Shown here piece by piece: positions 1 through 11,494 of a stretch of 64,000 nt of DNA. A program made the position numbers and the translations under genes. Under the pieces are notes generated by a model. That model was not told the DNA's origin. It ran no database searches and saw only the letters and a list, made by a program, of their open reading frames with translations. The stretch comes from Ctena decussata. Taxonomy: Eukaryota; Mollusca; Bivalvia; Lucinida; Lucinidae. The stretch's first letter is position 1, and every line of letters begins with the position of its first letter. Location of the stretch: NCBI GenBank assembly GCA_963989385.1, contig OZ022501.1, forward strand, positions 96,704,979 to 96,768,978, read 5' to 3'.

Positions 1-835
1 CATTTTTGGGTCATTGACCAGTTTCTTCATGGACGTCCATCAAAGTGTCTGTTGACATCCGTCAGTGTCGTCATGGACGTCCATCAATCTATCTATTAAT
101 ATTTATAAAGAGAAGCCTATCAGGGCATCATTGGATGTCTATCAGTATTTTATGGATGTCCATCAGTATACCTGTTGACATCTATCAGTTTTTTCATCGA
201 CATCCATCAGTAAAACAGTTGACATCCATTGTCTTCTTCAGGGACGTCCATCAATAATCTGTTGACATCAGCTAGGCTAGTTTCTTTATTGGTACAAATC
301 ATGATATCCAAGGACGTCCACCAGTTTTAATGTAGATGTCTATAATGACAGTCGTGGACGTTCATATGTTTTTGATGGACGTCCGTCATGAAATCTGGAC
401 GACCACAAGTTCCAATGCAAACGTGTATAACGACAGCCATTGACGTGCACCTGTTTTGATGGACGTCCGTCATGTAATCTGTGGACCTCCATCAAAGCAT
501 CCTTGGGCGTTCACCAGTTTCAATGTAGACGTCTATAATAACAGCCGTGGACGTGCACCTGTTTTTGATGGACGTCCGTCATGTAATCTGTGGATGTCCA
601 TCAATTTCTATGTGAAATCCCATCATGACACCTGTAGAACGCCACCATTTCTTATAATCATGACTATACTCACAGATATCCATCTGCAATAGCTTGAAGT
701 TCCTCATTCCATCCATGGACGTCCAAAATTTTCTATAAAGACATCTTTAAATCATTGGACATCGAACAATCTCTTCATGGACGTCCGTTCATATCTGTGG
801 ACATCCATTGGTTTGTTCATGGATGTCCGCCACGA
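1..835. repeat. Degenerate GACGTCCATCA minisatellite
   Basis: The stretch is built from diverged short units around TGGACGTCCATCA and GACATCCATCAG, recurring every 30 to 45 bases. Many carry the palindrome GACGTC. It starts before the window. The short open frames across it follow the repeat and are not genes. It lies in a distal OXCT1 intron. Confidence 0.8.
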
Positions 836-2461
836 TCTAGTAGTTAGTGCATAACTGATATCGCCAAAGCCCAACCACTCTGTACACACACTAGCTTAGA
901 ATGACTGACAGCTAGTCCTTAATGAAATGTAAGCCTACAGACTGGCTGAAAATTTGATCGTCACAAATTTTCTTACAGTATTGCATAAACCTTATTAATT
1001 GTTAATCCAACTGGACTTACAGTTCCGTCATTTTTACCACGAATAGTGGTTGTGTGTGACTAAGCGAAATTAAATTGCCCAGATCAGACTGTGTAATTAG
1101 GATATACTGCATAGCTCCTAACTCGGAGGCAAACAGTGTTTGCCTCCGAGTTAGGATCTATGCAGTATTTGCCCCTGAGTTACAAGACATTGCCCGATAG
1201 GGAAGGGGATGGTGGAGTGGCGTTAAGGCAACTGGGTGGACTACTAGTACTGGCTTCAGCTGGAGCAAGGGCCTGTTGTCGAACTGTAGTAACTGACAGA
1301 CAGCAGCACACCCCACCCCGCCCCTCCCGCACACCCCTTCATAGTAATCTTTCCCGTTGGAAAATGGCTATTTAGTTTTTACATAGTAAACTGGTTCTAT
1401 AGCAGAATTTCCCCCAGCAAATATCACCCCCTATAGTGGAGCACGGTTGCAGGGAAACTCTTTATACTGTGGGATTTGCTCCCTTCCCTCGCATAATAAT
1501 GATGTCTAAACCTGAAACAGAAACGTCAGTATTTGTTCGAAAAACACCACTAGGACCGCAAGCATGTTTCCAACAGCCATTCTGTCATTTTTGTTTGGGG
1601 AGAAACAGCTACCATCATCGAAATAGACTCTCTGTCTTTCCGTGACTGCTAAAAAGGATATCTGTGCATGGCTTTGCTCTTACGTATGTGTATATGTTTT
1701 TGTGTATGCGTTCATCTGCGCGTATGTGAAGTTTCCTGTAAGCTTGCATGCGTATGTACGTCTTTGCTTATGTGGACATGTATGTATGTTGACCAGAGTA
1801 TAAATAGCGAAGGCGAGATTCTCAAAGAAGGGGTTAATTTTCTATTGTAAAGTAAGGCTTAGGCATTTTTTCGTGTGTCTGTTGGTTCGCGTGCCCGTCT
1901 GTCTGAGAAGAAATAAGAACGAAGGAATAATCAAAAGTTCTTTCAGAAGTTCTGTCAACTATCGTCAAGCAATCATTAAATAAGTGATGAGATGTCATTT
2001 TCTTCACACTCAAAAAAGTTTGGCGTAGAACTTTTAAAAATGTGATTTTACGATAAGCCTACGATGCAGAACAAATAAAGGTATACAGCAGTTCCGGTAC
2101 TCTTAAACTATTTAGCAGACTTCAAAAAAAGATTATGCCAGTTCATAATCTCAATAACATGTATAATTGGAAAATTATCAAATACACACGCAATGAGCTA
2201 TAAAATGCAGTTACATGGGTAGTAACAGCAAGATTGCAGTTGGACGTATATTACACACGGAGTAACGCATCTCTATGGACGGCCGTCCATGGCTGCAGCT
2301 GAATACACATGCATAAATATGCATAACTTCAATTTCAAGGAAAACCGAAGTAAACAAGGAAATTGTACCACGGTGCAGCTGCACAAGCTGACCTGAAAAT
2401 TTGCTGTGTACTTTTAGCACAACGGAACCATTTTCATGACAGTTTTCTTCACCCAACTTAC
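836..2461. other. OXCT1 intron sequence, no gene seen
   Basis: Apart from the hairpin at 1104-1168 and a TG-rich patch near 1680-1800, I see only unique AT-rich DNA. It follows the donor site of the OXCT1 exon at 2462-2583 and should be intronic. The next OXCT1 exon was not found here and probably lies beyond the window edge. Confidence 0.55.
1104..1168. repeat. Near-perfect 32 bp inverted repeat, 1 nt spacer
   Basis: The arm 1104-1135 is complementary to 1137-1168 at 31 of 32 positions. The core is CCTAACTCGGAGGC. It would extrude a long hairpin with essentially no loop and is probably the footprint of a fold-back MITE. Confidence 0.85.
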
Positions 2462-2583
2462 CCTCTTATCATAGCGAAGGACTGGTCGCTGGAGAAGAAC
2501 GAGCTGCCTGGAAGATTTGTCACTGTTTCTTTACCCGCATTAATCAGATCAGGGTCTACCTCATCTTCTAATGGGAATGGACC
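2462..2583 (-). CDS. OXCT1: OXCT1 exon (succinyl-CoA:3-ketoacid CoA transferase), CoA-transferase domain
   Basis: This is the fourth visible exon of SCOT, the mitochondrial matrix enzyme that moves CoA from succinyl-CoA to acetoacetate in ketone-body use. The minus strand shows an acceptor (TTTCAG) before codon GGT and a donor (GTAAGTT) after GG. That gives 40 codons plus two bases: phase 0 in, phase 2 out. The peptide begins [20 protein letters not shown] and ends [14 protein letters not shown]. This matches the conserved SCOT segment just after the catalytic region ([23 protein letters not shown]). It joins in frame to exon 6294-6388 (LGL then GPFP). The following exon (GHVDLTMLGAMQ in the family) is outside the window. 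Both splice sites and the frame are intact. Confidence 0.95.
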
Positions 2584-2603
2584 CTGAAATTAAACCAACA
2601 GTA

Positions 2604-2841
2604 TTAACCCATTTATGCCTAGTGGACTCTTCTATCTGCATATATTGGACGAGTCCATTTGTCATTTAAGGGCTGTCAGGTTTAGTTTATTTTTCCATTT
2701 TTTTGTTTTATGAGGAAAAATACCCATTAGTCGTATGCAAAAAGTGTAGACCCTGATGACGGCACATTATGCGGCGTCTGATCTGGGTCTGCACTGTTTG
2801 CCTATATCCCATTTTTGGGGCCCTAGGCATTAATGGGTTAA
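2604..2841. mobile_element. MITE with TTAACCCATTWATGCCTAG termini
   Basis: The left end TTAACCCATTTATGCCTAG pairs with the right end CTAGGCATTAATGGGTTAA, giving a 238 bp non-autonomous element with about 18 bp inverted ends. A related copy lies at 45520-45713. It sits only about 20 bp upstream of the OXCT1 exon acceptor at 2584. Confidence 0.7.
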
Positions 2842-2849
2842 CATAGACA

Positions 2850-3185
2850 ACCTCATTTGATGTTTACATGCATTTTCATCTATAAAAGCCTTGACAAACA
2901 GCCTTATTTGACAAAACAGACTCATTTGATCAAGCTTTATTCATTTGATGAAGCAAAGTTATTTGATGAAACATCTCATTTGATAAAAATAATCACATTT
3001 GATGAGGTCTTATAATATTTCATGAAACCTCTTTTATACAGGCTTTATTTGATGAAACAACCTCATTTGAGGAGGCCTAATTTCATGAAACAGTTACCTC
3101 ATTTGAAGAAGCCTTAACTGATGAAGCATTATCATTAGATGAAATGGCCTTACTTGTTCAAACATCCTCATTTGTTAGAATAGCC
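2850..3185. repeat. Degenerate CATTTGATGAAAC minisatellite
   Basis: Diverged units of about 20 bases around TCATTTGATGAAACA repeat at least a dozen times. There is no coding signal. Confidence 0.7.
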
Positions 3186-3636
3186 ATTCCAGGAGAAAAG
3201 GTGTTTCAGGTCTTGCACAAACAACCAAGACTATGTTCGGTCTGCACATCTGCTCAGCCTCTCTAACTGATCAGTCCCTTCTACTTTGTAGAGGCCTCAG
3301 GATCCGAGATATATGATGCACACAGGTAGGACTCTGATTAGAATATGAAGGTTGGTCTGTCCTCACCATTTGCTAAATAGAGGATCTTACACGAGTTGTC
3401 ATTTCACATGAAATATATGAAACGAGCCTTGGGCGAGTAAGGTTCTGTTTATCATATAACCCTTGAAAATGGGATTTAACCCCTTCAAACTGAACATTAT
3501 TTCAATAAGAAAATGCATTGTTAACATGGACATTGTCAATGACGTTACGTGAACTCGCCAAAGTATTTTACATGTGTGGTCATACGATTTTTATGACATG
3601 ACGTTATCCACTGAATAACATCGATGTCATATGATA
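3186..3636. other. Intronic DNA, nothing recognised
   Basis: OXCT1 intron between exons 6294-6388 and 2462-2583. I see no gene, no inverted ends and no tandem structure. Confidence 0.5.
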
Positions 3637-6248
3637 ACAAGAGGGCCATGATGGCCCTGGATCGCTCACCTGAGTATCCTGTGAACTTAACCGCAGAAAC
3701 ATCCATACGTCCAACAGACAGAGTTTCACAAAGATTCAATGGAAAATGAACCCTTTATTGTGTACCTTAGGTTTTTATAAGATTTAACCTAATGACCTTG
3801 TTTTTGACCCCACATGACCCAGTTTCAAACCTGGTCTAGATTTCTTGGATATAAACATTCTGCAAAAGTTCATGAATATCGGATCAAAACTGTGCCCTCT
3901 AGAGCGTAAACAATGCTTTTCTAAGGTTTGACCTAGTTTTTGACCCGACATGACCAAGTTGCACCCTTGGTCCAGATTTGTAGGAGAAAAACATTTTGAC
4001 TAAGTCTCATGAAGATTAGAACAAAACTGTGTCCTCTAAAGCATTCACATGGTTTTTCTAAGAACTGACCTAGTGACCTAGTTTTTGACCTGACATGGCC
4101 CAGTTTCAAATCAGGTCTAGATTTCATAAAAATAAACATTCTGACAAAGTTTCATATAGATTATATCATAACTGTGCCCTAAAGAGTGTACACAACGTTT
4201 TTCTAAGATTTGACCTAGAGACCTAGTTTTTGACCCCATATGACCCAGTATCAAAGTTGGTCTAGATTTCATTCAGATAAACTTTCTGACCATGTTTCAT
4301 GATGATTGGATCGTAACTGTGCCTTCTGATTCATTCTAAGATTTATTTCTATTTGTAGCTCTGGCGGCCATTTTGTACAGCAGAGTGGAACCGTTTCAGC
4401 AATTTTTGTTTAGAACCATGAGTCAAACACTTCTGTGAAATTATTTTGAAATCGAGCCATTGGCTTTAGAGGAGGTGTCGTTTAAAGGTTTTTCTATATT
4501 TAGCTCTGGTGGCCATTTTGTTCTGCAGAGCTGAACCATTTTAGCAATTTTCGTAGTCTCAGGGTCTCCTAAGGAACATTTCTGTGAAATTATTTCAAAA
4601 TCTTCCCAGCAGTTTTGGAGGAGAAGTCGTTTAAAGGTTTTTCTATTCTTAGCTCTGGCAGCCATATTGTTCATCCTAGCGGAACCGGTAGAGCAATTTT
4701 GGTAGCAGGCCTCCTAAGGAACATTTCTGTGAAATTATTTCAAAATCTACCCAGCAGTTTTGGAGGCAAAGTCGTTTCAAGGTTTTTTCTATTTTTAGCT
4801 CTGGCGGCCATTTTATTCAGCGGAGCAGAACCGTTTTAGAATTTCGGTAGAGGGTGTCTTAAGGAACATTTCTGTGAAATTATTTCAAAATCTGCCCAGC
4901 AGTTTTGGGGGCAAAGTCGTTTAAAGGTTTTTCTATTTTTAGCTCTGGCGGCCATTTTGTTCAGTGAAGTGTAACCGTTTTAGCAATTTTGGTAGAGGGT
5001 GTCCTAAGAAACATTTCTGTGAAATTATTTTAAAATCTGCCCAGTAGTTTTGGAGGAGAAGTTGTTTAAAGGTTTTTCTATTTTTAGCTCTGGCGGCCAT
5101 ATTGTTCAGCGGAGCGGAACCATTTGAGAAATTTTGGTTAAGGGCCTCCGTAGAAACATTTCTGTGAAATTATTTCAAAATCTGCCAAGCAGTTTTGGAG
5201 GCGAAGTCGTTTAAAGGTTTTTCTATTTTTAGCTCTGGCGGCCATTTTGTTCAGCCGAGCTGACTCGTTTTAGCAATTTTGGTAGAGGGTCTCCTAAGAA
5301 ACATTTCTGTGAAATTATTTCAAAATCTGCCCAGCAATTATGGAGGAGAAGTCGTTTAAAGGAGCGGAACCGTTTGAGCAATTTTGGTTAAGAGCCTCCT
5401 AAGGAACATTTCTGTGAAATTATTTCAAAATCTGTCCAGCACTTTTGGAGGCGAAGTCGTTTAAAGGTTTTTCTATTTTTAGCTCTGGCGGCCATTTTGT
5501 TCAGCAGAGCGGAACCGTTTTAGCAATTTTGGTAGAGGGTCTCCTAAGAAACATTTCTGTGAAATTATTTCAAAATCTGCCCAGCAATTATGGAGGAGAA
5601 GTCGTTTAAAGGAGCGGAACCGTTTGAGCAATTTTGGTTAAGAGCCTCCTAAGGAACATTTCTGTGAAATTATTTCAAAATCTGTCCAGCACTTTTGGAG
5701 GCGAAGTCGTTTAAAGGTTTTTCTATTTTTAGCTCTGGCGGCCATTTTGTTCAGCAGAGCGGAACCGTTTTAGCAAATTTGGTAGAGGGTCTCCTAAGAA
5801 ACATTTCTGTGAAAATACATCAAAATCTGCCCAGCAGTTTTGGAGGAGAAGTCGTTTAAAGGTTTTTCTATTTTTAGCTCTGGCGGCCATTTTGTTCAGC
5901 GGAGTGGAACCGTTTGAGCAATTTTGGTAAAAGGCCTCCTAAGGTACATTTCTGTGAAATTATTGCAAAATCTGCCCTGCCGTTTTGGAGGAGAAGTCTT
6001 TTAAAGGTTTTTCTATTTTTAGCTCTGGCAGCCATATTGTTCAGTGGTGCGGAACCGTTTTAGCAATTTTGGTAAAGAGTCCCCCAAGGAACATTTCTGT
6101 GAAATTATTTCAAAATCCGTCCAGCAGTTTTGGAGAAGAAGTCGTTTAAAGCAAAAGTTGACGACGGACGAACGATGGACGCCGGACGACGGACAAAGAC
6201 CGTTCACAATAGCTCACCTTGAGCACTTCGTGCTCAGGTGAGCTAAAA
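3637..6248 (+). mobile_element. Tandem-core dispersed element with hairpin 3' end
   Basis: The 5' end has the hairpin GGGCCATGATGGCCC followed by ATCGCTCACC. Block one (about 3770-4335) has four units of about 135 bp with TGACCTAGTTTTTGACC. Block two (4336-6160) has about 13 units of about 145 bp, each with GCTCTGGCGGCCATTTTGTT and TTTCTGTGAAATTATTTC. A 256 bp double unit near 5340-5730 is almost identically duplicated, so amplification is recent. The 3' end has GACGGACGAACGATGGACG, then the palindrome TGAGCACTTCGTGCTCA, then GGTGAGCTAAAA. No protein is encoded. Elements at 15760, 16440, 31826 and 37830 share this architecture but not the sequence. Confidence 0.8.
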
Positions 6249-6293
6249 ACATAATGGCTTTTTTTTTCTCCCATTTGGCCAAAAAACACTTAC

Positions 6294-6388
6294 CAGTCCC
6301 AGAATTCCATTTTCACTCTGTAAGTGGACGGTCATTCCTTTAGGTATGTAGTTACTGGCTAACATTGGCATACCAATTCCTAGGTTAG
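6294..6388 (-). CDS. OXCT1: OXCT1 exon with catalytic-glutamate motif
   Basis: This is the third visible OXCT1 exon. On the minus strand it runs from an acceptor (TTGTTTAG) to a donor (GTAAGTG). It holds two bases plus 31 codons: phase 1 in, phase 0 out. The peptide starts [20 protein letters not shown] and ends [12 protein letters not shown]. The string LQSENGILG fits the CoA-transferase signature, in which the Glu of SENG forms the covalent glutamyl-CoA intermediate. Joined to exon 7455-7560 it reads GMY then ANLGIG, as in animal SCOT. Frame and splice sites are intact. An earlier AG in the same sequence (AACAG) would break the phase, so the TTTAG acceptor was chosen. Confidence 0.95.
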
Positions 6389-6495
6389 CTAAACAATACT
6401 GTTAAGGATTATTTATCAATAAGAGTTGCCCCGTCAAATGAGACTAGCACCTCTAATGAACATTCTGGGAAAGCTTTTTTATGCATTCACTTAAG

Positions 6496-6655
6496 GAATG
6501 AATTTCATTTTCCTGGTGTTTATCGAAGTATAAACTACATTGGGTTGCTTGCAAAGTAAGTGAGTCCTGAAGGGATTTATGTAAACTTTGCTAGCAACCC
6601 AATGTACACTGTAGTTTATACTTCGATAAACACCAGAAAAATTAAATTCATTGCT
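6496..6655. mobile_element. Fold-back MITE
   Basis: The left arm, with CTGGTGTTTATCGAAGTATA, and the right arm, with TATACTTCGATAAACACCAG, form a hairpin of about 160 bp. A further degenerate TGAAGTATAAACTACATT occurs near 6859, so the family is dispersed. Confidence 0.75.
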
Positions 6656-7272
6656 TATATTTACATTCTTTTCTATCTATTTTTTGACCATACATTTGCA
6701 TTAGGGGCTACAGATGAAGCAGAAAAACATTTATACGCAGTTTTTCTACTAACAGCGGAACAGCGTCAACAACGTCAGAACGCCAGAACGTCCAATCAGA
6801 TGTAGAGAACCTTGGTTTATTTTGACGTCACATAACGTCGCGTGAACTGATGTAGTTATTGAAGTATAAACTACATTACGTTCTAATGGTTTACCATAGG
6901 GCTTTTCAATAAATGTGATTATAATGTAAATATATAAACATAAAGTCCTTCCTCCGAACTACATCAGTGAGGCAGTTCTAGTAAAAGGCCATGCCCGATG
7001 AAAAAGAATAAAATTAATCTCAAAACTGCAATATTAACAAAAACACCTTTTGCTCTGGGCATGTAGCACAGAAAATTCTGCTTTTCACAGCTTTGAAAAA
7101 TACTATAAAGACCTAACATGAGTACACAGAATAGACTCAGATGAAACTCCTAAAGGATCAGTCTGATCAGGGTATGTACTGACAGCCTGTAAGCCAACAG
7201 TTTTATCTCATATTTCCGGTTTACAGCAAGTAGACTGGCCCTAAATGCCCCAAAATGGAATAGCCTGTTTCC
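6656..7272. other. OXCT1 intron, nothing recognised
   Basis: AT-rich DNA between two OXCT1 exons. Apart from the degenerate fold-back fragment near 6859, I see no gene or repeat structure. Confidence 0.45.
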
Positions 7273-7333
7273 AAAACAATCCCTAAGATCTAGATCCATC
7301 TTAAAAGATGGATCTGGATCTTAGGGATTGTTT
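7273..7333. repeat. Hairpin, 29 bp arms
   Basis: CAATCCCTAAGATC is matched in reverse complement by GATCTTAGGGATTG, with an AAGATGGATCT inner stem. It is a short fold-back in the OXCT1 intron. Confidence 0.7.
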
Positions 7334-7454
7334 GTAAAAATCCCATTTTGTAGCTGAATCACACAAGACTGATTCACAATTTTGCAGTAATTTTAGAATG
7401 GTAAACTCCCATCTTATAACCAAATAAATAATGTATTTTGCAAATAAAGGATAC

Positions 7455-7560
7455 CATACATGCCATCATGAAATTCTAAAGCTGCCTTTTAATAATTTTT
7501 GACCTCATTTCTTCTGCTGGGTCATCTTTCTTCTTCTCTGCCTGAGGTTTGGTTATTCTT
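7455..7560 (-). CDS. OXCT1: OXCT1 linker exon carrying two compensating frameshifts
   Basis: This is the second visible OXCT1 exon. The minus strand has an acceptor (TGTTTAG) and a donor (GTATCC). The length of 106 bp fits phase 0 in and phase 1 out, matching both neighbours. It encodes the hydrophilic linker between the two SCOT halves and the start of the second half. The recognisable peptide is ITKPQAEKKKDDPAEEMRS, then KIIKR, then AALEFHDGMY. The frame fails twice. One extra A near 7557 shifts the start; reading AAGATAACC instead of AAGAATAACC gives KIT. One G is missing near 7486 (AAAAGGCAGC where the family needs AAAAGGGCAGC). The indels cancel in length, but as written frame 0 meets TGA after 12 codons. 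Assembly error or a damaged allele could explain this. Confidence 0.85.
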
Positions 7561-7639
7561 CTAAACATTTGTGAATAAAGGCAATTAGTAAGTTTATGCT
7601 GCCAAAGGGCTGCAAAATTTAAAACAAATTGTTTCTTCC

Positions 7640-7860
7640 CAGCTATCCCAAACCAAAACGCTAGCTTGCTACATGCTTGTGGCAAGCATGCCACAAGCTT
7701 GTGCATGCTAAAATATACAGTTTAAGCATGCGGCCGGCTAACTGCAAGCTTGCGCAAGCATGCAGGGACAAAAGTTGAAAATCTTAAGATTATTGCAAGC
7801 TTGCACAAGCATGGGCATGCTTGTGCAAGCATGCACTGGTGCAAGCTTATACTTAAACTT
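7640..7860. repeat. AAGCTTGC/AAGCATGC palindrome array (left)
   Basis: Dense alternation of CAAGCTTG and CAAGCATG half-palindromes, preceded by ATCCCAAACCAAAACG. The array at 28640-29000 has the same motifs, with the flank in inverted orientation (TTTTGGTTTGGGAT). The pair could be the two ends of one older element. Confidence 0.65.
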
Positions 7861-8299
7861 TTTCAGCATGAGTTTGGACTTAGTTTATTTCTTCAAGAGT
7901 TTGGACTTAGAATATATCTGGAAGACTTCTGACTTTAAATATTTCTGCAACAAATGGACTTCAGTTATTTTAAACATGTTTTTACAAATATTGTTAGATT
8001 AATTTTAATTAATATTTTTAATATACGATTAAAATATAAATAATCTGGTAGGAGAATGTAAATGAAACTTTGTTACACATTAAAGGTAAAATTGACTTCC
8101 AGATTATAACTCTCAGACTAATACAAAATGATACAGTTTTCACAGGACAGTAAAATTTTTTTTTTTCCTTTTTTGAATGAGCAACTGCTAGCTTTATTTT
8201 TACATCTTTTAAGGTTTCATGTTAGTGGAGAAATACAAACAGCTCTTATTTTCTCTAAGAGCTTTGAATATGCTCCTAGCTGACTTATTTAACTGGTGA
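7861..8299. other. Unique AT-rich DNA
   Basis: No gene or clear repeat is seen here. It lies in the OXCT1 intron. Confidence 0.4.
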
Positions 8300-8845
8300 T
8301 TAAAGGTAGGTTCCTGTACTTTGGAGTGCATCATAATTTTGATGATCTTTCATCCAAGTTGTTGGAAAGCACTTATAAAAGGGAATGAATAAGTTTCACT
8401 AAAAAGTGTAAATCAAAAAATATTAGAAAAGTTGTTTTGCAAGGGATTTCCTAACTCTGCTTCGCACACCAGTTAGCGCTATTTTTAGTTCGCGCCAAAA
8501 ATAGATAACGCAGCTGACGTCATGCTGCATTGCATTTTGGGATAGTTTTAACCCATCCGCCATGCCAGGACCTCTAGGAGAGCTCACGGCAAGAGAAAAA
8601 TGACCTTTGGAGAATGGCATCAGAAATTGCGCACTTATAGACATAATAAACATAGTTATTTTTAGAACTGGAATTCCAACAAAAGAAAATAAACCAAAAG
8701 GGAAAACGACTATTTTCTTCAACATCTGACGAGTTTCTCAGCAGCAACAAATTCAGAAAAATAAGAGAATTCAATACTCCTCAGAAAAAGACGAAATTAT
8801 TTTGTGGACATAATTGTTATCGCTAGTCCAGGAACCTACCTTTAA
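8300..8845. mobile_element. piggyBac-type MITE, TTAA flanked
   Basis: TTAA at 8300-8303 and 8842-8845 flanks perfect 13 bp inverted ends (AGGTAGGTTCCTG). TTAA duplication is typical of piggyBac-superfamily transposons. The 538 bp interior has no transposase. The open frames inside show no recognisable protein. Confidence 0.75.
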
Positions 8846-9851
8846 CAGACTAGAGACAAACCTGTCTAAAGCAGCCTGCAGTTGAAAAAAGTCCACAACT
8901 CGCAGGCATGTCTGGGTATACCTGCAGGTTTGTGTGCATGTATTTTAATGCAGAGATAAAGGATATTGCAAATATACACAGCATCATGTCAACAGGTTGG
9001 TTCAATTATGCATGCAATTGCTACTGAAATCTCCAGCAGGAGGAAACATGATATCCCTATAATGGTCTAAAGTACCAGTCTAACATAGATCCCCTACTGG
9101 GACAGGCGTTGTGGATCATTAACAAATTTGGTCCAACACATTTTGCTCCAGTTTTCAAGTAGAAATGGACTGATAAACAGGAGATTATGTGTGCTCTGTC
9201 TTGTCCTTGGTTTGGAAAATTTGGATTTTTGAATGCTATGTTTGGTTGTAAATGATGAAAAGCACTGACAAAGATACTAAAGGTAAGTCTGCAGTTTTTG
9301 ATCTCATTTTAACATTTAATACACAAAAAAAAATTGCAGTATTTCAATAATAAATTGCAGCTGTTGAAACTGTAAATAACATAAGAGATTGTTGGTGCAA
9401 ATGATATTTACAGGTACTTAAAGACCTAGTGAAAGGTTTAAAAGTGGTTTAACAGTGGTTGTTGTACATTTCCAAAAAAAAAAAGAATAGGAATAAGTTA
9501 AGACTTTAAGTCACAATTAGCTCTCAGGAAATCTTGCATGTATGAGTACAAGACATAAATTTCAGGGTCTGAGTCCAAAAGTAAGGTATAATTTCTAAAT
9601 GAAAACTAATCATATTAACCAGCTCTACAACATATCTTATAATGTACATTGAAGCAACTCAGCAATTATTAAGCATTGATTTTCATGTACATTAATTTAA
9701 AACTGCCATTTTTTATTTTACAGATATTGTAACAGTTATGAGAAAAATCAAACAGAATCCAGTGGATGATGTCAGCTGTATTTAATAGTGCGAGGAAGGA
9801 CTTATTTTTAATACAAAATCTAATTTCTTTCTGTGCTTAGAACAACTTTGG
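8846..9851. other. Unique DNA left of the KDZ transposon
   Basis: AT-rich sequence with no supported gene. It may be the interior of the hypothetical older element bounded by the AAGCTTGC arrays. Confidence 0.4.
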
Positions 9852-9858
9852 ATCTGAC
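9852..9858. repeat. Target-site duplication, left copy (ATCTGAC)
   Basis: The seven bases ATCTGAC are repeated at 28228-28234, exactly outside the paired inverted termini. The eighth base differs (G left, C right). Confidence 0.65.
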
Positions 9859-9920
9859 CAGGTAATTTTTCATCCAGAATTGGAGTGTCTGCGTACGGTC
9901 GCAGAAACTCCGATACTGGA
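9859..9920 (+). repeat. Left terminal inverted repeat of KDZ transposon
   Basis: It starts CAGGTAATTTTTCATCCAGA. It includes one TGCG-N6-CGCA palindrome (TGCGTACGGTCGCA) and ends ACTCCGATACTGGA. About nine mismatches to the right terminus. Confidence 0.75.
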
Positions 9921-10480
9921 TGATCTGCGTACCGCCTATGCTTTTTGTTAGCTACTATTGTTCAAATCGTATAAATTCTGCGTATATCCGCAAAAACTCC
10001 AGAAATGTTCATGTGCGTAGATGCGCAAACTCCTAATAGGGGCTCGGAGTTTTCTGCGTACGATCGCAGAACCCCCGGTATTGGATTATCTGCGTACCGT
10101 CTATGTTTTTTAGCTACTCTCGTTCAAATAGTATAAATTCTGCGTATATCCGCAGAATCTCTAGAATTGCTCATGTGCGTAGATGCGCAAATACCTAATA
10201 CGGGCACGTGTTTTTTTGTGTGTGTGCGTACATCCGCAGACACTCCAGAATCGTTACTGAGTTGAAAAATGTGTTTATATCCGCAGATACTCCATATAAA
10301 TTAAGTCTGCGTAGATGGCAAAAGTTTAATAGAGGTGCGGACTTTTTCTGCGACATCCGCAAAAAAAATCCAGAATCGGTAAATTGGGTCTGATATTCAA
10401 AAATGCTTCTCATGGCGCAGATGCGCAAAATTAACAGAGGTGGGGAGTTTTTCTGCGTACATCCGCAAAATCTCCAGAAC
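9885..10480. promoter_or_regulatory. Left subterminal array of TGCG-N6-CGCA palindromes
   Basis: Eight exact copies of TGCG-six bases-CGCA occur, near 9889, 9979, 10014, 10048, 10139, 10174, 10225 and 10454, for example TGCGTATATCCGCA and TGCGTAGATGCGCA. About six more have one changed half-site or a spacer of five (for example near 9923, 10305, 10348 and 10414). Decayed copies continue to about 10830. The six-base spacing is kept while the spacer sequence changes, as expected for a two-half-site protein-binding array. I infer that it is the recognition region of the transposon. Confidence 0.75.
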
Positions 10481-10499
10481 ATGTTCATATACAGAAATG

Positions 10500-11494
10500 A
10501 AACATTGCAGCGACGCTGAGTTTTTCTGTGATCATGCGCAGAGACTCCAAAATCGGTAAAGTTTAGTCTGAGCGTTTAAATGTATGTTTTATCCGAATAA
10601 AAAAAAAGAAAGTCATTCTCAAATGCGAAGATGCACAAAACTTTTATTCTTTATATGTCCGCAAATATGTGTACACAGTGGAAAACCTACGTAAGTCCGC
10701 TGAAATTTCAGAGCATTTACATCTGCGAATTTACCGGAAGACATTTTTTTGCAGTGTGTGATATTCAATTGCAAGTATTCGGAAACACCTACCAATGGCG
10801 TGGATTTTCTCTGGTATGTCCGCAAAAACTCCGATGGGAATGTCCAAAAATTGTGCTAACCTGTCCATTTCCATAGAAACTCCAGAATATTCTCAGTTTG
10901 GAAAAGGCGGTCTCGGGTTCGAGACCCCCGCTGGAGGTGGAAATCTTTCCAACCGTAAACGGGTCCCATTGCATACAGCCTTTCATTATCACCCTCCCAT
11001 CGTCCTAATATGACTGAATTACTGTTAAAAGGGACGTAAAATCGCCAGTCATCCACCCATCCACTGATGAAATATATGACCGAAGACTTGCTCATTCTGT
11101 GTTGGATGCAATTCAGAGAGTCTAAAATTTACATTGAGCTAGAAACATATGTATTTTGATTCCGGATTACATAGAGACTTGTTAAAAATGAAATAAGCAA
11201 TACATTTGTCAGTGGTCTTTTTATTCAAAACCAGGGAACGTGCAGGAACCGCCCCTTTTTCAGATTTGTCCAATGTACGTTTACATACGAACAGTATAAC
11301 AGAGGTTAAGATAAAAGTATTTGATATAGTTTCTACACCTTTCAATTACATAGATATTGTGGTATCCCATTAGAATGCCACAGTTTAATAGAAAAATTAA
11401 AAAAAAAAACCCTTATAATTTGGCTTTATTATGTGGCATAAACACTAAGTAAGTATCATATTTGTTCTAGACTTTCTGTTTAACAACCGGGGAG
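10500..11494. other. Decayed array and SINE remnants
   Basis: Degenerate subterminal motifs continue to about 10830. At 10905-10930 there is a T-arm-like GGTTCGAGACC, the B box of a tRNA-derived SINE, with no acceptor stem. The remainder shows nothing recognisable. Confidence 0.45.

Noticed and set aside
7455..7560. An undetected micro-exon to fix the OXCT1 phase before this exon
   Set aside because: Exon length 106 already fits phase 0 to phase 1. A single extra A with a later missing G explains the frame without another exon.
8423..8774. Minus-strand open frames of 66 and 100 codons
   Set aside because: They lie wholly inside a TTAA-flanked MITE, overlap each other in different frames and show no recognisable domain.
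9885..10480. CRISPR-like repeat/spacer pattern
   Set aside because: Repeats are palindromic, degenerate and only 14-20 bp with irregular gaps, in a eukaryotic transposon end with no cas genes.
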